Assembly (NCBI GenBank): GCA_049999765.1
Contig: JBNGIQ010009292.1
Location: forward strand, 1 to 34,579
Reading direction: 5' to 3'
DNA length: 34,579 nt
Source of the DNA: Phaeoceros laevis
Taxonomy: Eukaryota; Anthocerotophyta; Anthocerotopsida; Notothyladales
The notes beneath the pieces are model-generated. The model was given only the letters and a program-made list of their open reading frames with translations. It was not told where the DNA came from and ran no database searches. Positions 10,373 to 18,800 of this stretch are shown piece after piece (the first letter of the stretch is position 1; every line of letters starts with the position of its first letter). Position numbers and translations under genes: made by a program.

Positions 10373-12483
10373 TATGTTCTTGTCCCGTCGCTATGTCCCT
10401 CATTTGGTTTGCCCCTTCTTTTCTTGGCAGGTTCAGAAGCTGCTCTTCCTTTCTTTCCTGGTGAGCTATCCTGATTTGTGTGCTTCTCCTGCAGGGGCGT
10501 GCTCTTTACTACCTCAGCGGTCAGCAGCTTGTCCTCTACCACTTTGAGGTTACCACCCTCTGGCTCTACATTATCAGCACATGCTTCCTTCCCTTCTGGA
10601 TTCGGGGTGCTGATCACCTCGCTACTTTGTAGCTTTTCCAGTTCTGCCACTTTTGCAGGGCCTGATGGCTTCTGTGCTACAAGAATGGTAACTTCACTGT
10701 TACATCCTTCAATATGGTCTTTTTGGAGCAGCCATATGATCTCTTTTTCATCTGCTGGCCTAGCCAGCCATTTCCAATAGTCAAGCATGTGGGTTTTCCC
10801 CCTAATCTCTGAGCGGATTTTGATTTGTACTCTACGGTATCCTTCCCGATTCTTAAAGAGCTTAGCTTCAAGAACAGACTCTTCAACATTCTCAGAAATT
10901 ATACCTCCATCCACAAGCGATTCCATCACCTCTTCGAGTATGCTTTCATTTGATGCTACGTTCGTCCACATTCCAAGAAGTTTACGGCCTCCTCCTTCAT
11001 CCTCCTCCACAAGAACCTGATATTTACCCCCTTTGATCCTGTAAATCTCCATGTCGACCTAGCTGGCTTTTGCAGGTTCTTGCAGAACTTCTAGATTTTC
11101 GTCTTCACTACCTTCTTCGTGTTCTGACTCCCGGGCCTGCAGAAGAACATTGTCTTCCAGCCTAGCAATTTCTTGTTGCCAGTCGTCTGCACATTCTGTG
11201 AATCTTCTGTATAGTTCGCCATCTGTGGCTGCCTCTATCCACTTCTAGTATTCATTTTTGGCTTCAGCATAAACTTCCGTCGGCTTTAGCCAGACTATTA
11301 CTCTAACAACTTCTCCTTTTGCTTGGCACAGGACAACCACTTCGACTTCCTTCTGGGGTCTAGATCTAATGATCCCCCCGCCTCTAAGAGCGTCCATTAC
11401 ATTCACGAGCACAAGACCTTTATCCTTTCCTTTGTGCCAGACAGCCGGGAGAATAACACCGCCCACCTCACCTTCTTCAAGGAGGAGTTGCTCCCCCCCT
11501 TCCCCTTCCCTGTGGACCTCAATGTCAATCCAGGCTCCGTCTTGTTCCCTGCCCAGCCCAGGAGTCTCTAGCAATATGTTTGTTTGCTGCACTTTCCAGG
11601 CTTCTTCTGCAAAGACCAAGGTATGAGGGATATACTGCTCGGCTCCTGTACTATCATCCACCTTGTCTTCGCTTACCTTGGTCAGGCTCCTAACTGGGGC
11701 TTTCTTTTTCTTAACAAGTTTCGGAGTAGTCTCTCCTACAGCATTGCTCATGGTCTCTCGAGACTGTCTACTATTCAGAGCCTGCAGTGTCTCCGGGGAT
11801 CTGAGGTTTCTCCCACGTTTTGCTGTTCCTTCGTTGCGATCCCAGTCCATCTCAAAAGGTTTAAGATGAAGCTCTTTGCCAAATGCTTCTTCCATAACTT
11901 CCTCCTGATACTCCTTTTGCAACAAGTCCAACGCTGTATTTTTAGAAGGAGATAGGAAGTCTCCTTCTTTCTCTACTGCTTCTGCATTGGAGCTGGCCAC
12001 ATCTCCTCCAACCTACTGGTGTGAGGTTTCTGCTGCGCATGCTTTTTCGGTCGTATATATTTCCATGAATGTGGATGCTGTCTCTTTTCCAGGTTCTCCT
12101 TCACAGTTGGTTGCTGCTTCTTCGCATTTCCTGAACAGAGCCTTCTGCTCTCCCTTCTTCGGGCTGGGTCGGATATGGGGACCCTCCCCAGCTTTTTTAG
12201 TTCTGTCCATTTCCATGACCGTGGGCGCTAACTCTTTTTCAAGACCTCCTATACAGTTGGTTCCTGCTTCTTCAAATTTCCTGAAAAGAGACGTCTTCTC
12301 TCCCTTCTTCGGGCTGGATCGGCTGTGGGTAACCACCTTCCAAGCCTCCTTGGTCTTTTTCGGTTCACTGGATGTTGCTTCATCCACTTTCCCTTTGCTC
12401 TTCTCTGCTGCGCGTTCTAGCAGTACTTCTTTCCCTTCGATGTGATCTTTCCTGGGACTGTGATCTTTAGGTCTTCTCCCCAC
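10372..12483 (-). pseudogene. LINE middle frame between ORF1 and ORF2
   Basis: One frame runs about 700 codons and is broken only by three TAG codons at 12015-12013, 11247-11245 and 11061-11059. It is highly charged. It opens with KDHIEGKEVLLERAAEKSK and a 50-residue tandem repeat, continues through acidic helical stretches, then a more globular part (MEIYRIKGGKYQVLVEEDE, REGYRRVQIKIRSEIRG) and a basic end (GKKGRAASEPAKKRRGK) that resembles a nuclear localisation signal. It overlaps the end of ORF1 by 67 bp in another frame and ends in TAATG with the endonuclease start. I do not recognise a domain. It may be the C-terminal half of an ORF1 product or an extra ORF. Confidence 0.5.
12080..12340 (-). 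repeat. 150-bp direct repeat inside the LINE middle frame
   Basis: Two imperfect copies offset by exactly 150 bp (for example TCCCTTCTTCGGGCTG at 12151 and 12301, CAGTTGGTT at 12104 and 12254). Each encodes a unit beginning SPKKGE followed by LFRK(F/C)EEA.TNC. The unit length of 50 codons keeps the frame. Confidence 0.85.
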
Positions 12484-13958
12484 TCTAAAGCCTCTGCTAG
12501 GGCCTTAGCTAGCATCCTAGTACTCATGGGGACTACTCCTCTTACCCCTTGACCGTCTTTAACAAGCTCTTTAATCTTTTGTTTACTCACCCAACACTCT
12601 TGGCGATGTTCTTCAGTGTCGAATTCCTCCTCGACTTGGAGGACACCCATAAAGTATACATACAGGGTATCTTGCTGGATTCTATGGGATACCACCTGCT
12701 TGTGGGCCATTTCCAGCATTTTCTTAACGTTTTCTGGTCCTAGTTCAGGAAAATCCATTCTGATCATGTCTTGCATTCTACCTTCTGCCCTTTCCCAGGC
12801 CAGCTCTGGGTTGCTGTTACGCTGGCCTTGGCCAGTGACAGCCCATACCGGAAAAGCCATCCGCTGCCTCCTTGTCGGGATCCATACTTCATCAATTCCT
12901 TTGAATCCTCGCCAGATGACAATTCCTGCTTTTATCACTATAAGATCCGCCTGTGCCTGGTCCCGGAAAATCCCTTTCCTTATTCTACAATTCATTTTGT
13001 TTGCATTTTCCGAAAGGGCTGTAATTGCCCTCTTTGGTCTTGCAAACCCTGGCATGATCTTGTCTTCTTGTTTTACTGCTGCAAACCCTAGCAGCTTAGC
13101 TTTCCATGGGTTCTGAGCTAGGCATCCTTTTTGCAGATGGTCCTTACTTCCGCAGATTCGACATCTTGAGGACAAATCAGGGTAATCTAGTAGCTGGAAA
13201 ATTTCCACCATCTCATCTCCCTCCTTAAACCTCACGATGACGCCCTCTGGTAGCTTGCTGATATCCTTTACCTTCACTCCGAATCTTGGTTTCACATTCT
13301 GCTTCCAGAATTCGTCCTTATTTGGTTTGATGTGCACCTCTCCCACCACCGCTACCATATTTTCAGCAAAATCAATGCAATCTTTGTGGAGACCAGGTAA
13401 CTGCACCCAGATAAACTTTCTAGAAAACTCTGTTTTGCCTATCACTGGTTGAGGTGACCATGGCTCCATGTGCACTGGCAGACTCCCCTTGTACAACTCT
13501 CTTGATTGCAGTAGCTTCTCCGTCTCCTTCGCATCCGCCATTCGTATATGGAAGGACTTATCTTCCTTCACGTAGATCGATACAGGTCCAGCAGCGGTCG
13601 CTTTCATGACAAACTCTGCCAGGTCTATTGCATTTGGACTAGCTCCTTCAACTCTTCCTAGGATCGATGTACTTCTGAGCAAGCCTCTTGTCTTCAGGAT
13701 AACGCCTTCTTGGTCATTTAGCTCCACTGGCGGCTGTAGCATTATCTGTTTGTTGCGAAATCCTTCTCCATTTTGTGCTTCTAGGCTGTTCCCCTTGACT
13801 ACTGTAGCACCTTGTTGACCTTCTGTCTGCTCCCGCCCGTTGTTTGCCACCATTCTAGCGCCTTCCTTAGCTGTGGCCTGTTCTTGTTTCTCGCCGACTT
13901 CTACACTGCCTGTTCCACCCGAGTATTCTGGTGGTCTTCCTTCGCCGCCCGCACCCAT
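12417..13958 (-). CDS. LINE ORF1 protein (RNA-binding, CCHC)
   Basis: An open frame of 513 codons from the first LINE ATG (13958-13956). After a low-complexity N-terminus it contains a plant-LINE/DUF4283-like module with FIWVQLPGLHKDCIDFAENM, VKPRFGVKVKDISKLPEG and DYPDLSSRC, immediately followed by the CCHC knuckle CRICGSKDHLQKGC at 13163-13122. That is the usual order in plant L1 ORF1 proteins, which bind LINE RNA. The C-terminal half is charged and ends in KGKKYC. The frame is also open upstream through the target duplication into gag of the outer element, which is accidental. Translation of the LINE product should start inside the LINE. Confidence 0.8.
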   Translation of the reverse strand: MGAGGEGRPPEYSGGTGSVEVGEKQEQATAKEGARMVANNGREQTEGQQGATVVKGNSLEAQNGEGFRNKQIMLQPPVELNDQEGVILKTRGLLRSTSILGRVEGASPNAIDLAEFVMKATAAGPVSIYVKEDKSFHIRMADAKETEKLLQSRELYKGSLPVHMEPWSPQPVIGKTEFSRKFIWVQLPGLHKDCIDFAENMVAVVGEVHIKPNKDEFWKQNVKPRFGVKVKDISKLPEGVIVRFKEGDEMVEIFQLLDYPDLSSRCRICGSKDHLQKGCLAQNPWKAKLLGFAAVKQEDKIMPGFARPKRAITALSENANKMNCRIRKGIFRDQAQADLIVIKAGIVIWRGFKGIDEVWIPTRRQRMAFPVWAVTGQGQRNSNPELAWERAEGRMQDMIRMDFPELGPENVKKMLEMAHKQVVSHRIQQDTLYVYFMGVLQVEEEFDTEEHRQECWVSKQKIKELVKDGQGVRGVVPMSTRMLAKALAEALEWGEDLKITVPGKITSKGKKYC

Positions 13959-14007
13959 TGTGCCCTGTCTGGCCCGCCCTTTTACTCCCCCATCGCTGCC
14001 AGTAATT

Positions 14008-14018
14008 ACAGTCAAAAC
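14008..14018. repeat. LINE target-site duplication, right copy
   Basis: ACAGTCAAAAC, identical to 4762-4772, bounding the LINE 5' end. Confidence 0.92.
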
Positions 14019-14460
14019 CTTGACCTGAGCCTTCAAGGCTTCAATCTCTGCAGATAAATCAGCCCTTTTTGCAGTCTCTGCCTGATTGGCTTCCTGCACA
14101 TGCTTAGCCTTAGCTGATGCTGGTTTCTTAGCAGTCTTGACAGCTGCAGCAGGAGTTACTGCAGAAGTACTTGGCTTGGAAGCCTTCCCTGCATCTGTCC
14201 CAACACCATTCTTAGGCAACCTAAGCATCCTCCTCTCAGGATGCTTGTTAAAACATACTGCTTCTACATGCCCGTCTTTATCACAAAAATTGCAATGTAG
14301 ACTGGTAGGTGGACATAGACATTGTGGAGCAAAATGATCAGCACTTGTACAATAATTGCAGCCATAAGCTTGACCACCAGCACTTGCAGCAATTGCTGCA
14401 TTCACAGTCTTGGTGTTGAACTGGCTCTTGGCCATAGCCGAAGTGTTGCGAACTGTTGCC

Positions 14461-14465
14461 TTCCC
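14461..14465. repeat. Copia target-site duplication, left copy
   Basis: TTCCC immediately left of the left LTR, repeated at 21133-21137 immediately right of the right LTR. Five bp is the usual length for Ty1/copia integrases. Confidence 0.92.
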
Positions 14466-14722
14466 TGAAGATTTACAAGAGGATCAGGCGAGAGCAAGTG
14501 TAGAATGTAGGAATGAATTAGAGCGCGACGGTATGTGTGCCAAGAAGGCACGTGAGTGGCCTTGTGCCGGTTCGTGAGTGAACACGACTATTGTTTAAGT
14601 CACGCCTTATACGAAACGTGCTAACGTTTCGTATCCTATTTAATATTAATTACTAGCCTAATTATCTGGCTATTAAAGGCTAATTATGAATCGATATTAC
14701 TTAATTAATTACCTTTTCCGTA
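14466..14722 (-). repeat. Copia 3' LTR
   Basis: 257 bp, starting TG on the plus strand and ending TA, so TA...CA in element sense instead of the usual TG...CA. It contains a perfect 11-bp stem with a 4-nt loop (14609-14634) that is also present in the other LTR. Confidence 0.95.
14609..14634. other. Perfect stem-loop in the copia LTR
   Basis: ATACGAAACGT and ACGTTTCGTAT are exact reverse complements around the loop GCTA. The same structure is at 21019-21044 in the other LTR. Function unknown; it could be an RNA element near the transcript ends or a protein-binding palindrome. Confidence 0.85.
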
Positions 14723-14731
14723 CCCCCACTT
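14723..14731 (-). other. Copia polypurine tract
   Basis: AAGTGGGGG on the minus strand ends directly at the 3' LTR, the position and composition expected for the plus-strand primer. Confidence 0.8.
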
Positions 14732-14874
14732 AGACAGATAATGACATGCCGAGTACTTAGCCACTAGGGTTAGGGGTAGGTATTTCGACACTTCAACACT
14801 TTTTCATTTGTTCTTCACATCACAACCTTTCACGCCGACTTCACGATCGCCAAGTTTTCTGTCTCACGGCCGAC

Positions 14875-15192
14875 ATGCCAGGTTTCCAATGCCTTGTGTT
14901 GTTGATGGCCGCCGTCCTTGGTATTATCTTGTGCGCCCTGCTCCGCCGCCGCAAGCCATGTCCTCTCTGTAGAGAATTCGCTAAGCTGTACAGTGCCGAG
15001 GAGGAGTTAGAAGCAGCTCACGCTCGATGGAGGCTGCTGCAGGGTTTTTCGTCCCTTGTCTCAGATGCGCCTTATCGTATGCTTTCATATTGCATGGAAA
15101 GGCTAATGTACGCAGGTTCTGAGTTCACTGAGCAAGGCCGGCTCATTCTCCGATATGGTGAGCACAACCTTGGTGAATTTCTGCTTGCATAG
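14875..15192 (+). CDS. Antisense ORF with one membrane segment inside the copia element
   Basis: A 105-codon ATG-started frame on the strand opposite to gag-pol, placed in the 646 bp between RNase H and the 3' LTR, so it does not overlap the coding frames. The N-terminus has a hydrophobic stretch (CLVLLMAAVLGIILCALL) followed by RRRKPCPLC, a stop-transfer-like basic patch with a CPLC pair. The rest is a soluble, helix-rich segment ending GEHNLGEFLLA. A pyrimidine-rich leader precedes the ATG. Some plant LTR elements carry extra sense or antisense ORFs at this position. It could also be captured host sequence or chance. No family recognised. Confidence 0.4.
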   Translation: MPGFQCLVLLMAAVLGIILCALLRRRKPCPLCREFAKLYSAEEELEAAHARWRLLQGFSSLVSDAPYRMLSYCMERLMYAGSEFTEQGRLILRYGEHNLGEFLLA

Positions 15193-15368
15193 GTCCCCTT
15201 TGCTGCTGCATGCTGTTTTCTGACTAGAGCTCCAACTGAAACTTACCTGGTTGCTGTGTAGAGCCCTGGTACAGGTGCAGCACTGTCATGCCAACTCACC
15301 GCTTTGAGGGAGTGAAGATCTGAAGGATAGTTTGTGTCTCTTTCATCTGCTTAGTGGTTACATACCTG
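15193..15368. other. Copia 3' non-coding region
   Basis: Between the antisense ORF and the end of RNase H. No coding frame or repeat recognised. Confidence 0.5.
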
Positions 15369-15870
15369 CTATGGGCACTCTGATAAGCCTAATCCCTTGC
15401 AGAATTTCTCGTGCTTGTCTCTTGCAAGTGCCTTAGTTAGTAGGTCTGATATGTTGTCTCCAGTTGGTACATATTGGAGATTAGCTTGGCCATTTGATAT
15501 TACTTGCCTTATGAAGTGATGCTTGATTTCTATATGTTTAGTGTGGGAATGCATTATGGGGTTCTGAGCTAGTGCTATGGCCGATTGATTGTCGCATAGC
15601 AATAGCGTAGGCCCCTCTTGCGGTTCCCCAAGTGATTCTAACAACTCACGAGTATATATAATCTCCTGTGCAGCTGTTGCAGTGGCTGCATACTCGGCCT
15701 CCGTAGAGGACAAGGCTACTACCTACTGCTTCTTGCTGTACCAGGATATTACTGTGGAGTTCCACTCGTTTGTGCCCAGCATGAGGCAATTAGCTGATAT
15801 TGATTTCCGTGTATCGGTATCTGATGCCCAATCCGCATCACTGAAACAGGTCAGCAGCAATCTTTGAGGT
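15369..15870 (-). pseudogene. Copia RNase H
   Basis: Contains CFSDADWASD (first acidic residue), then SSTEAEYAATATAAQEI (the conserved TEAEY helix), LLCDNQSAIALAQNP and HIEIKHHFIR, the standard RNase H series of copia elements. A TAG at 15725-15723 splits the domain just before the TEAEY helix, at a position where families have a variable residue in KKQ-x-VVAL. It would remove template RNA during reverse transcription. Confidence 0.9.
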
Positions 15871-16970
15871 TTCTGCTTATATAACAACCCAAGTTTGGGT
15901 GTGCCTTTCATATAGCGCATAATGCGCTGTGCTGTTGTCCAGTGTGCAGGTCCATAGGATGTCAGGAATTGTGCTGTAACACCTACGGAATGTGAGAGAT
16001 CCGGCCTGGTCCAGTTCTTGAAGTAAATCAATGTACATACTGCAGGCCAGTACGGTATCTTCTCCATCAGCTGCCTTTCATGCTCATTTTTAGGACCTTG
16101 TTCCTGTGTCAACTTTTCTCCAGCTGCCATGGGCGTGGGTGCTGGTTTGCAATCAGTCATCCTAAACTTAGCTAAGGTCTGACTAAGGAACTGTCCCTGA
16201 TGTATGAACACTGTGTGTCTTCCTAAGTTTTGTAGGATTTGAATTCCCAAAAACCATGTTAGCAATCCAAGATCAGTCATAGAAAATTCTGACTTCAGAA
16301 TGCTTTTAACCTTGGCCATGAGTTTGGGACTGCTGGCTATGATGACTGCATCATCGACATATAGTGCCAAGAAGACCACGCCATCAGCATCTCTCAGGAA
16401 GTACACATTTGAGTCGGATATACTTTGCTCAAAACCCGACTGTCTAAGATAAGTATCTATGCGTTTGTACCATGCCCTTGGAGATTGCTTAAGGCCATGT
16501 ATGGTTTTGATTAACTTACACACTTTGTCTGGATGTGCAGGGTCTTCGTAACCCTCTGGCTGCCGCATATAAATGGTCTCCTCAAGTGTCTCATTTAAAA
16601 ATGTGGTCTTGACATCCATGTGCTCCATGAGATAGTCATGTTGGGCATTGGGCAGCCATAGCAAACAAGGTTCTCAAAGATGTAGCTCGAACAATAGGTG
16701 AGAACGTTTCTGTGTAGTCCAAGCCTTCAACTTGACTATACCCTCTGGCTACAAGCCTAGCTTTATAACGCTCTATGCTGCCATCCGCTTTTAATTTTAT
16801 TTTGAAAACCCATTTGCATGTGACTGCCTTCCTACCGGGTGGCAAGTCAACAAGCTCCCATGTGCCATTGTCCATAAGGGACTTATATTCAGAATTGATA
16901 GCCTCTATCCATTTTGCAGCTGCCGGAGAGGCAAGTGCTTCCTTGTAAGATTGAGGTTCTCCCAAGTCTA
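15870..16970 (-). pseudogene. Copia reverse transcriptase
   Basis: Starts with SYKEALASPAAAKWIEAI and CKWVFKIKLKADGSIERYKAR, then RGYSQVEGLDYTETFSPIVR. After a frame change it continues EHMDVKTTFLNETLEETIYM, CKLIKTIHGLKQSPRAWY and the catalytic LYVDDAVI box (YVDD at 16361-16350). The frame change coincides with a 7-bp tandem duplication (TTGGGCA twice, 16641-16654), which is a simple cause. Catalytic residues are intact at DNA level. Confidence 0.93.
16641..16654. repeat. 7-bp tandem duplication that shifts the RT frame
   Basis: TTGGGCA occurs twice in a row. One copy too many explains the loss of frame between AMAAQ and HDYLMEHMD of the copia reverse transcriptase. Confidence 0.8.
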
Positions 16971-16999
16971 CAACGTTCACATCTTCCTGTACCAAAAAT

Positions 17000-18536
17000 G
17001 AACTTACAGTCAATGGAGGGTTGTCCCATTCAGCTGGTGAGGACATTTGTCTACGCGTCCTCCTCCTTGGCTGTTCAAATTCAGGTTCAGGTGCATGCGT
17101 TGCTTCATCAGGTTCGTGTTCAGGTTCAGGAGCTTCAGATGCTGATACACCACTAGTCTCCTCATCATATACATAGTCATCATCTGGAAATATGCTAACC
17201 TCCTCGGTCTCCTTATCAAGTTCTAAAAATGATCCTTGAGGCTGACTAGAGGTTGATGGTACATGCGTAGGAGGAGAGAGTGTTGACTGCTGAGCTGGCG
17301 GAGGCTGTGACTGCACAGGTACAACATACGAATCCTCTGGGTCCGATTCATAGCCATCATTGCTTGTACTTGGACCAACTGCTGCCAGTGCATCTGATGT
17401 CAACGGTTCTGCAGGGTAAGTAATACGTTGCTGCTCATTAAATACCACACTACGGCAATGAGTAATGCTGCGGGTGTCCGGGTCAAAGAGTTTATAGCCT
17501 TTGATCCCCTCTGTGTATCCCACAAAGATGTACTTCCGAGCCTTGTAATCCAACTTTACCCTCTGGTCTTCGGATAAGTGGGCATACGCAAGTGCACCAA
17601 ATAGCCGAAGATGGTTGATGCGAGGCTTTCGGGAGGTCCATCTTTCAAACGGAGTGGCTCCAGCAAACACACTGGTAGGCAGACGGTTTCTAATATAATT
17701 AGCAGTGGCTGCTGCCTCTGCCCAGTATCCTTTTGACAGGCGTGCCTGTTGCAGCATTGCTTTGGTCTGTTTCTGGATATGGCGATTGCTGATCTCCGCA
17801 ATAGGGTTTTGTGAGGATGTACAGGGAGTAGTGTACTGCCTGGCAATGCCATATGTAGAGCAGTAGTCCTTAAAAGCATCAGAAATATATTCGCCGCCAT
17901 TGTCACTACGTAATGTTTTGAGTAGTTCACCAGTTTGGCGTTGTGCGAATGTGACATAGTCCATGAAGCAGCCTAAAGTCTCATTTTTGTTCTTGATGAG
18001 GTAAATCATAAGATATCGACTCCAGTCATCAATAAACGATAATATGTACTTGCTGCCACCAAAGGAGGACGTGGACATGGGTCCACAAAGGTCAGAGTGT
18101 ACAAGTTCCAACAATTTGGTTGCCCTTGTTGGGTTTATATCCTTGTAGGGTGCTCTGCGATGCTTTCCATATACGAGGCTTCACAAAACTGCTTATCCGT
18201 GAACATGATCATAAATTTTTCTCTATACAAGGTATTGCTGGCCACCATTGTTTTAAGCTTGTCAAAATTAACATGTGCAAGCCTTTCTGCTAACTTTTCT
18301 TGACTCAAGTTTGCAACTGGGCGTCCAAGTTTGTATACCATATCAAGCTGGTAGAGATTATGGACAGGTGTACCGACAGCAACTACCTTGTTCTTATACT
18401 GTGGATCTACCACGTTACAGAGACCTCCAGAAAATGTGATACTAAGGGAATGCTCTGTGTCTAGCAGGTATACTGAGATGAGGTTTTTCACCATGGCAGG
18501 TACGTGAAGCACGTCAACAAGCTCAAGTGTGACCAC
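17000..18536 (-). pseudogene. Copia integrase with pre-integrase domain
   Basis: The pre-integrase part shows VLHVPAMVKNLISVYLL and AHVNFDKLKTM. After a small frame change the zinc-binding end (GKHRRAPY) leads to the catalytic core: LVHSDLCGPM (first Asp), LRSDNGGEY (second Asp) and SQNPIAEISNRHI (Glu), the DDE triad. The variable copia C-terminus follows with FGALAYAHL, KYIFVGYTEG and KGYKLFDP, then an acidic, proline-rich linker to RT. A mutation has changed the usual NGVAER neighbourhood to NPIAEIS, keeping the Glu. It inserts the cDNA and makes the 5-bp duplication. Confidence 0.93.
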
Positions 18537-18800
18537 TACTCAGCAGTAAGGGTACTTTGCCCATGCCTACTATAGGTAAGCCTGTATCATCACCTACCAA
18601 AACCACTTGCCCTTTTGGTAACTTGACATACTCAGAAAAAGCAGTGCAAGTGTGACAGATGTTTGACGAGGCTCCAGAATCCAAATACCATGCGTGCCTA
18701 AACTGTGGTGTGGACACCAAGTATGTAGCGAGGATGGTAATGGACTTCCTTTGTACCACATAAGTTTCTGGTGGGGCTATTCGCCTTGGCTCATTGGCTT
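18523..18800 (-). pseudogene. Copia protease
   Basis: Contains WYLDSGASSNICH, the active-site DSGA of copia proteases, followed by VGDDTGLPIVGMGKVPL. It continues in frame from the gag zinc knuckle and is lost near 18535 by a frame change into the pre-integrase region. Confidence 0.9.

Larger units (their letters stand above)
4773..14007 (-). mobile_element. L1-type LINE inserted in gag of the outer element
   Basis: A non-LTR retrotransposon of 9,235 bp on the minus strand. It ends in 12 A (T on the plus strand, 4773-4784) and is bounded by an 11-bp target duplication. Its order is ORF1 with a CCHC knuckle, a charged middle frame, then ORF2 with AP-type endonuclease, reverse transcriptase with a LADD box, a zinc-binding CCHC-like motif and a long C-terminal tail. 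At 9.2 kb it is longer than typical plant L1 copies of 6-7 kb; the middle frame accounts for most of the excess. Only about 50 bp precede the ORF1 start, so it is full-length with a short leader or slightly 5'-truncated. Frameshifts and stops inactivate ORF2. Confidence 0.92.
14008..14465 (-). pseudogene. Gag middle part of the outer element with two CCHC knuckles
   Basis: This fragment lies between the copia and LINE insertions. It encodes two zinc knuckles of C-x2-C-x4-H-x4-C type: CNYCTSADHFAPQC (14360-14319) and CNFCDKDGHVEAVC (14294-14253). An Ala/Lys-rich stretch and a helical segment (EIEALKAQVKVLTV) follow. The same succession occurs in the plus-strand copy near 24960-25940. Zinc knuckles of gag bind the element's RNA. 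The upstream end joins the frame of 22273-21138 once the copia element and one 5-bp duplication are removed, although a frameshift near 21300 lies further upstream. Confidence 0.85.

Noticed and set aside
5009-13500. Many plus-strand reading frames of 60-200 codons across the LINE
   Set aside because: They lie opposite ORF1/ORF2, show no recognised motifs, and are shadows of the minus-strand frames.
12417-14435. A single 672-codon frame that looks like a zinc-knuckle gag fused to a LINE ORF1
   Set aside because: The frame crosses the LINE target duplication at 14008-14018. Its first 140 or so codons belong to the outer element's gag and the rest to the LINE, so the fusion is an accident of insertion.
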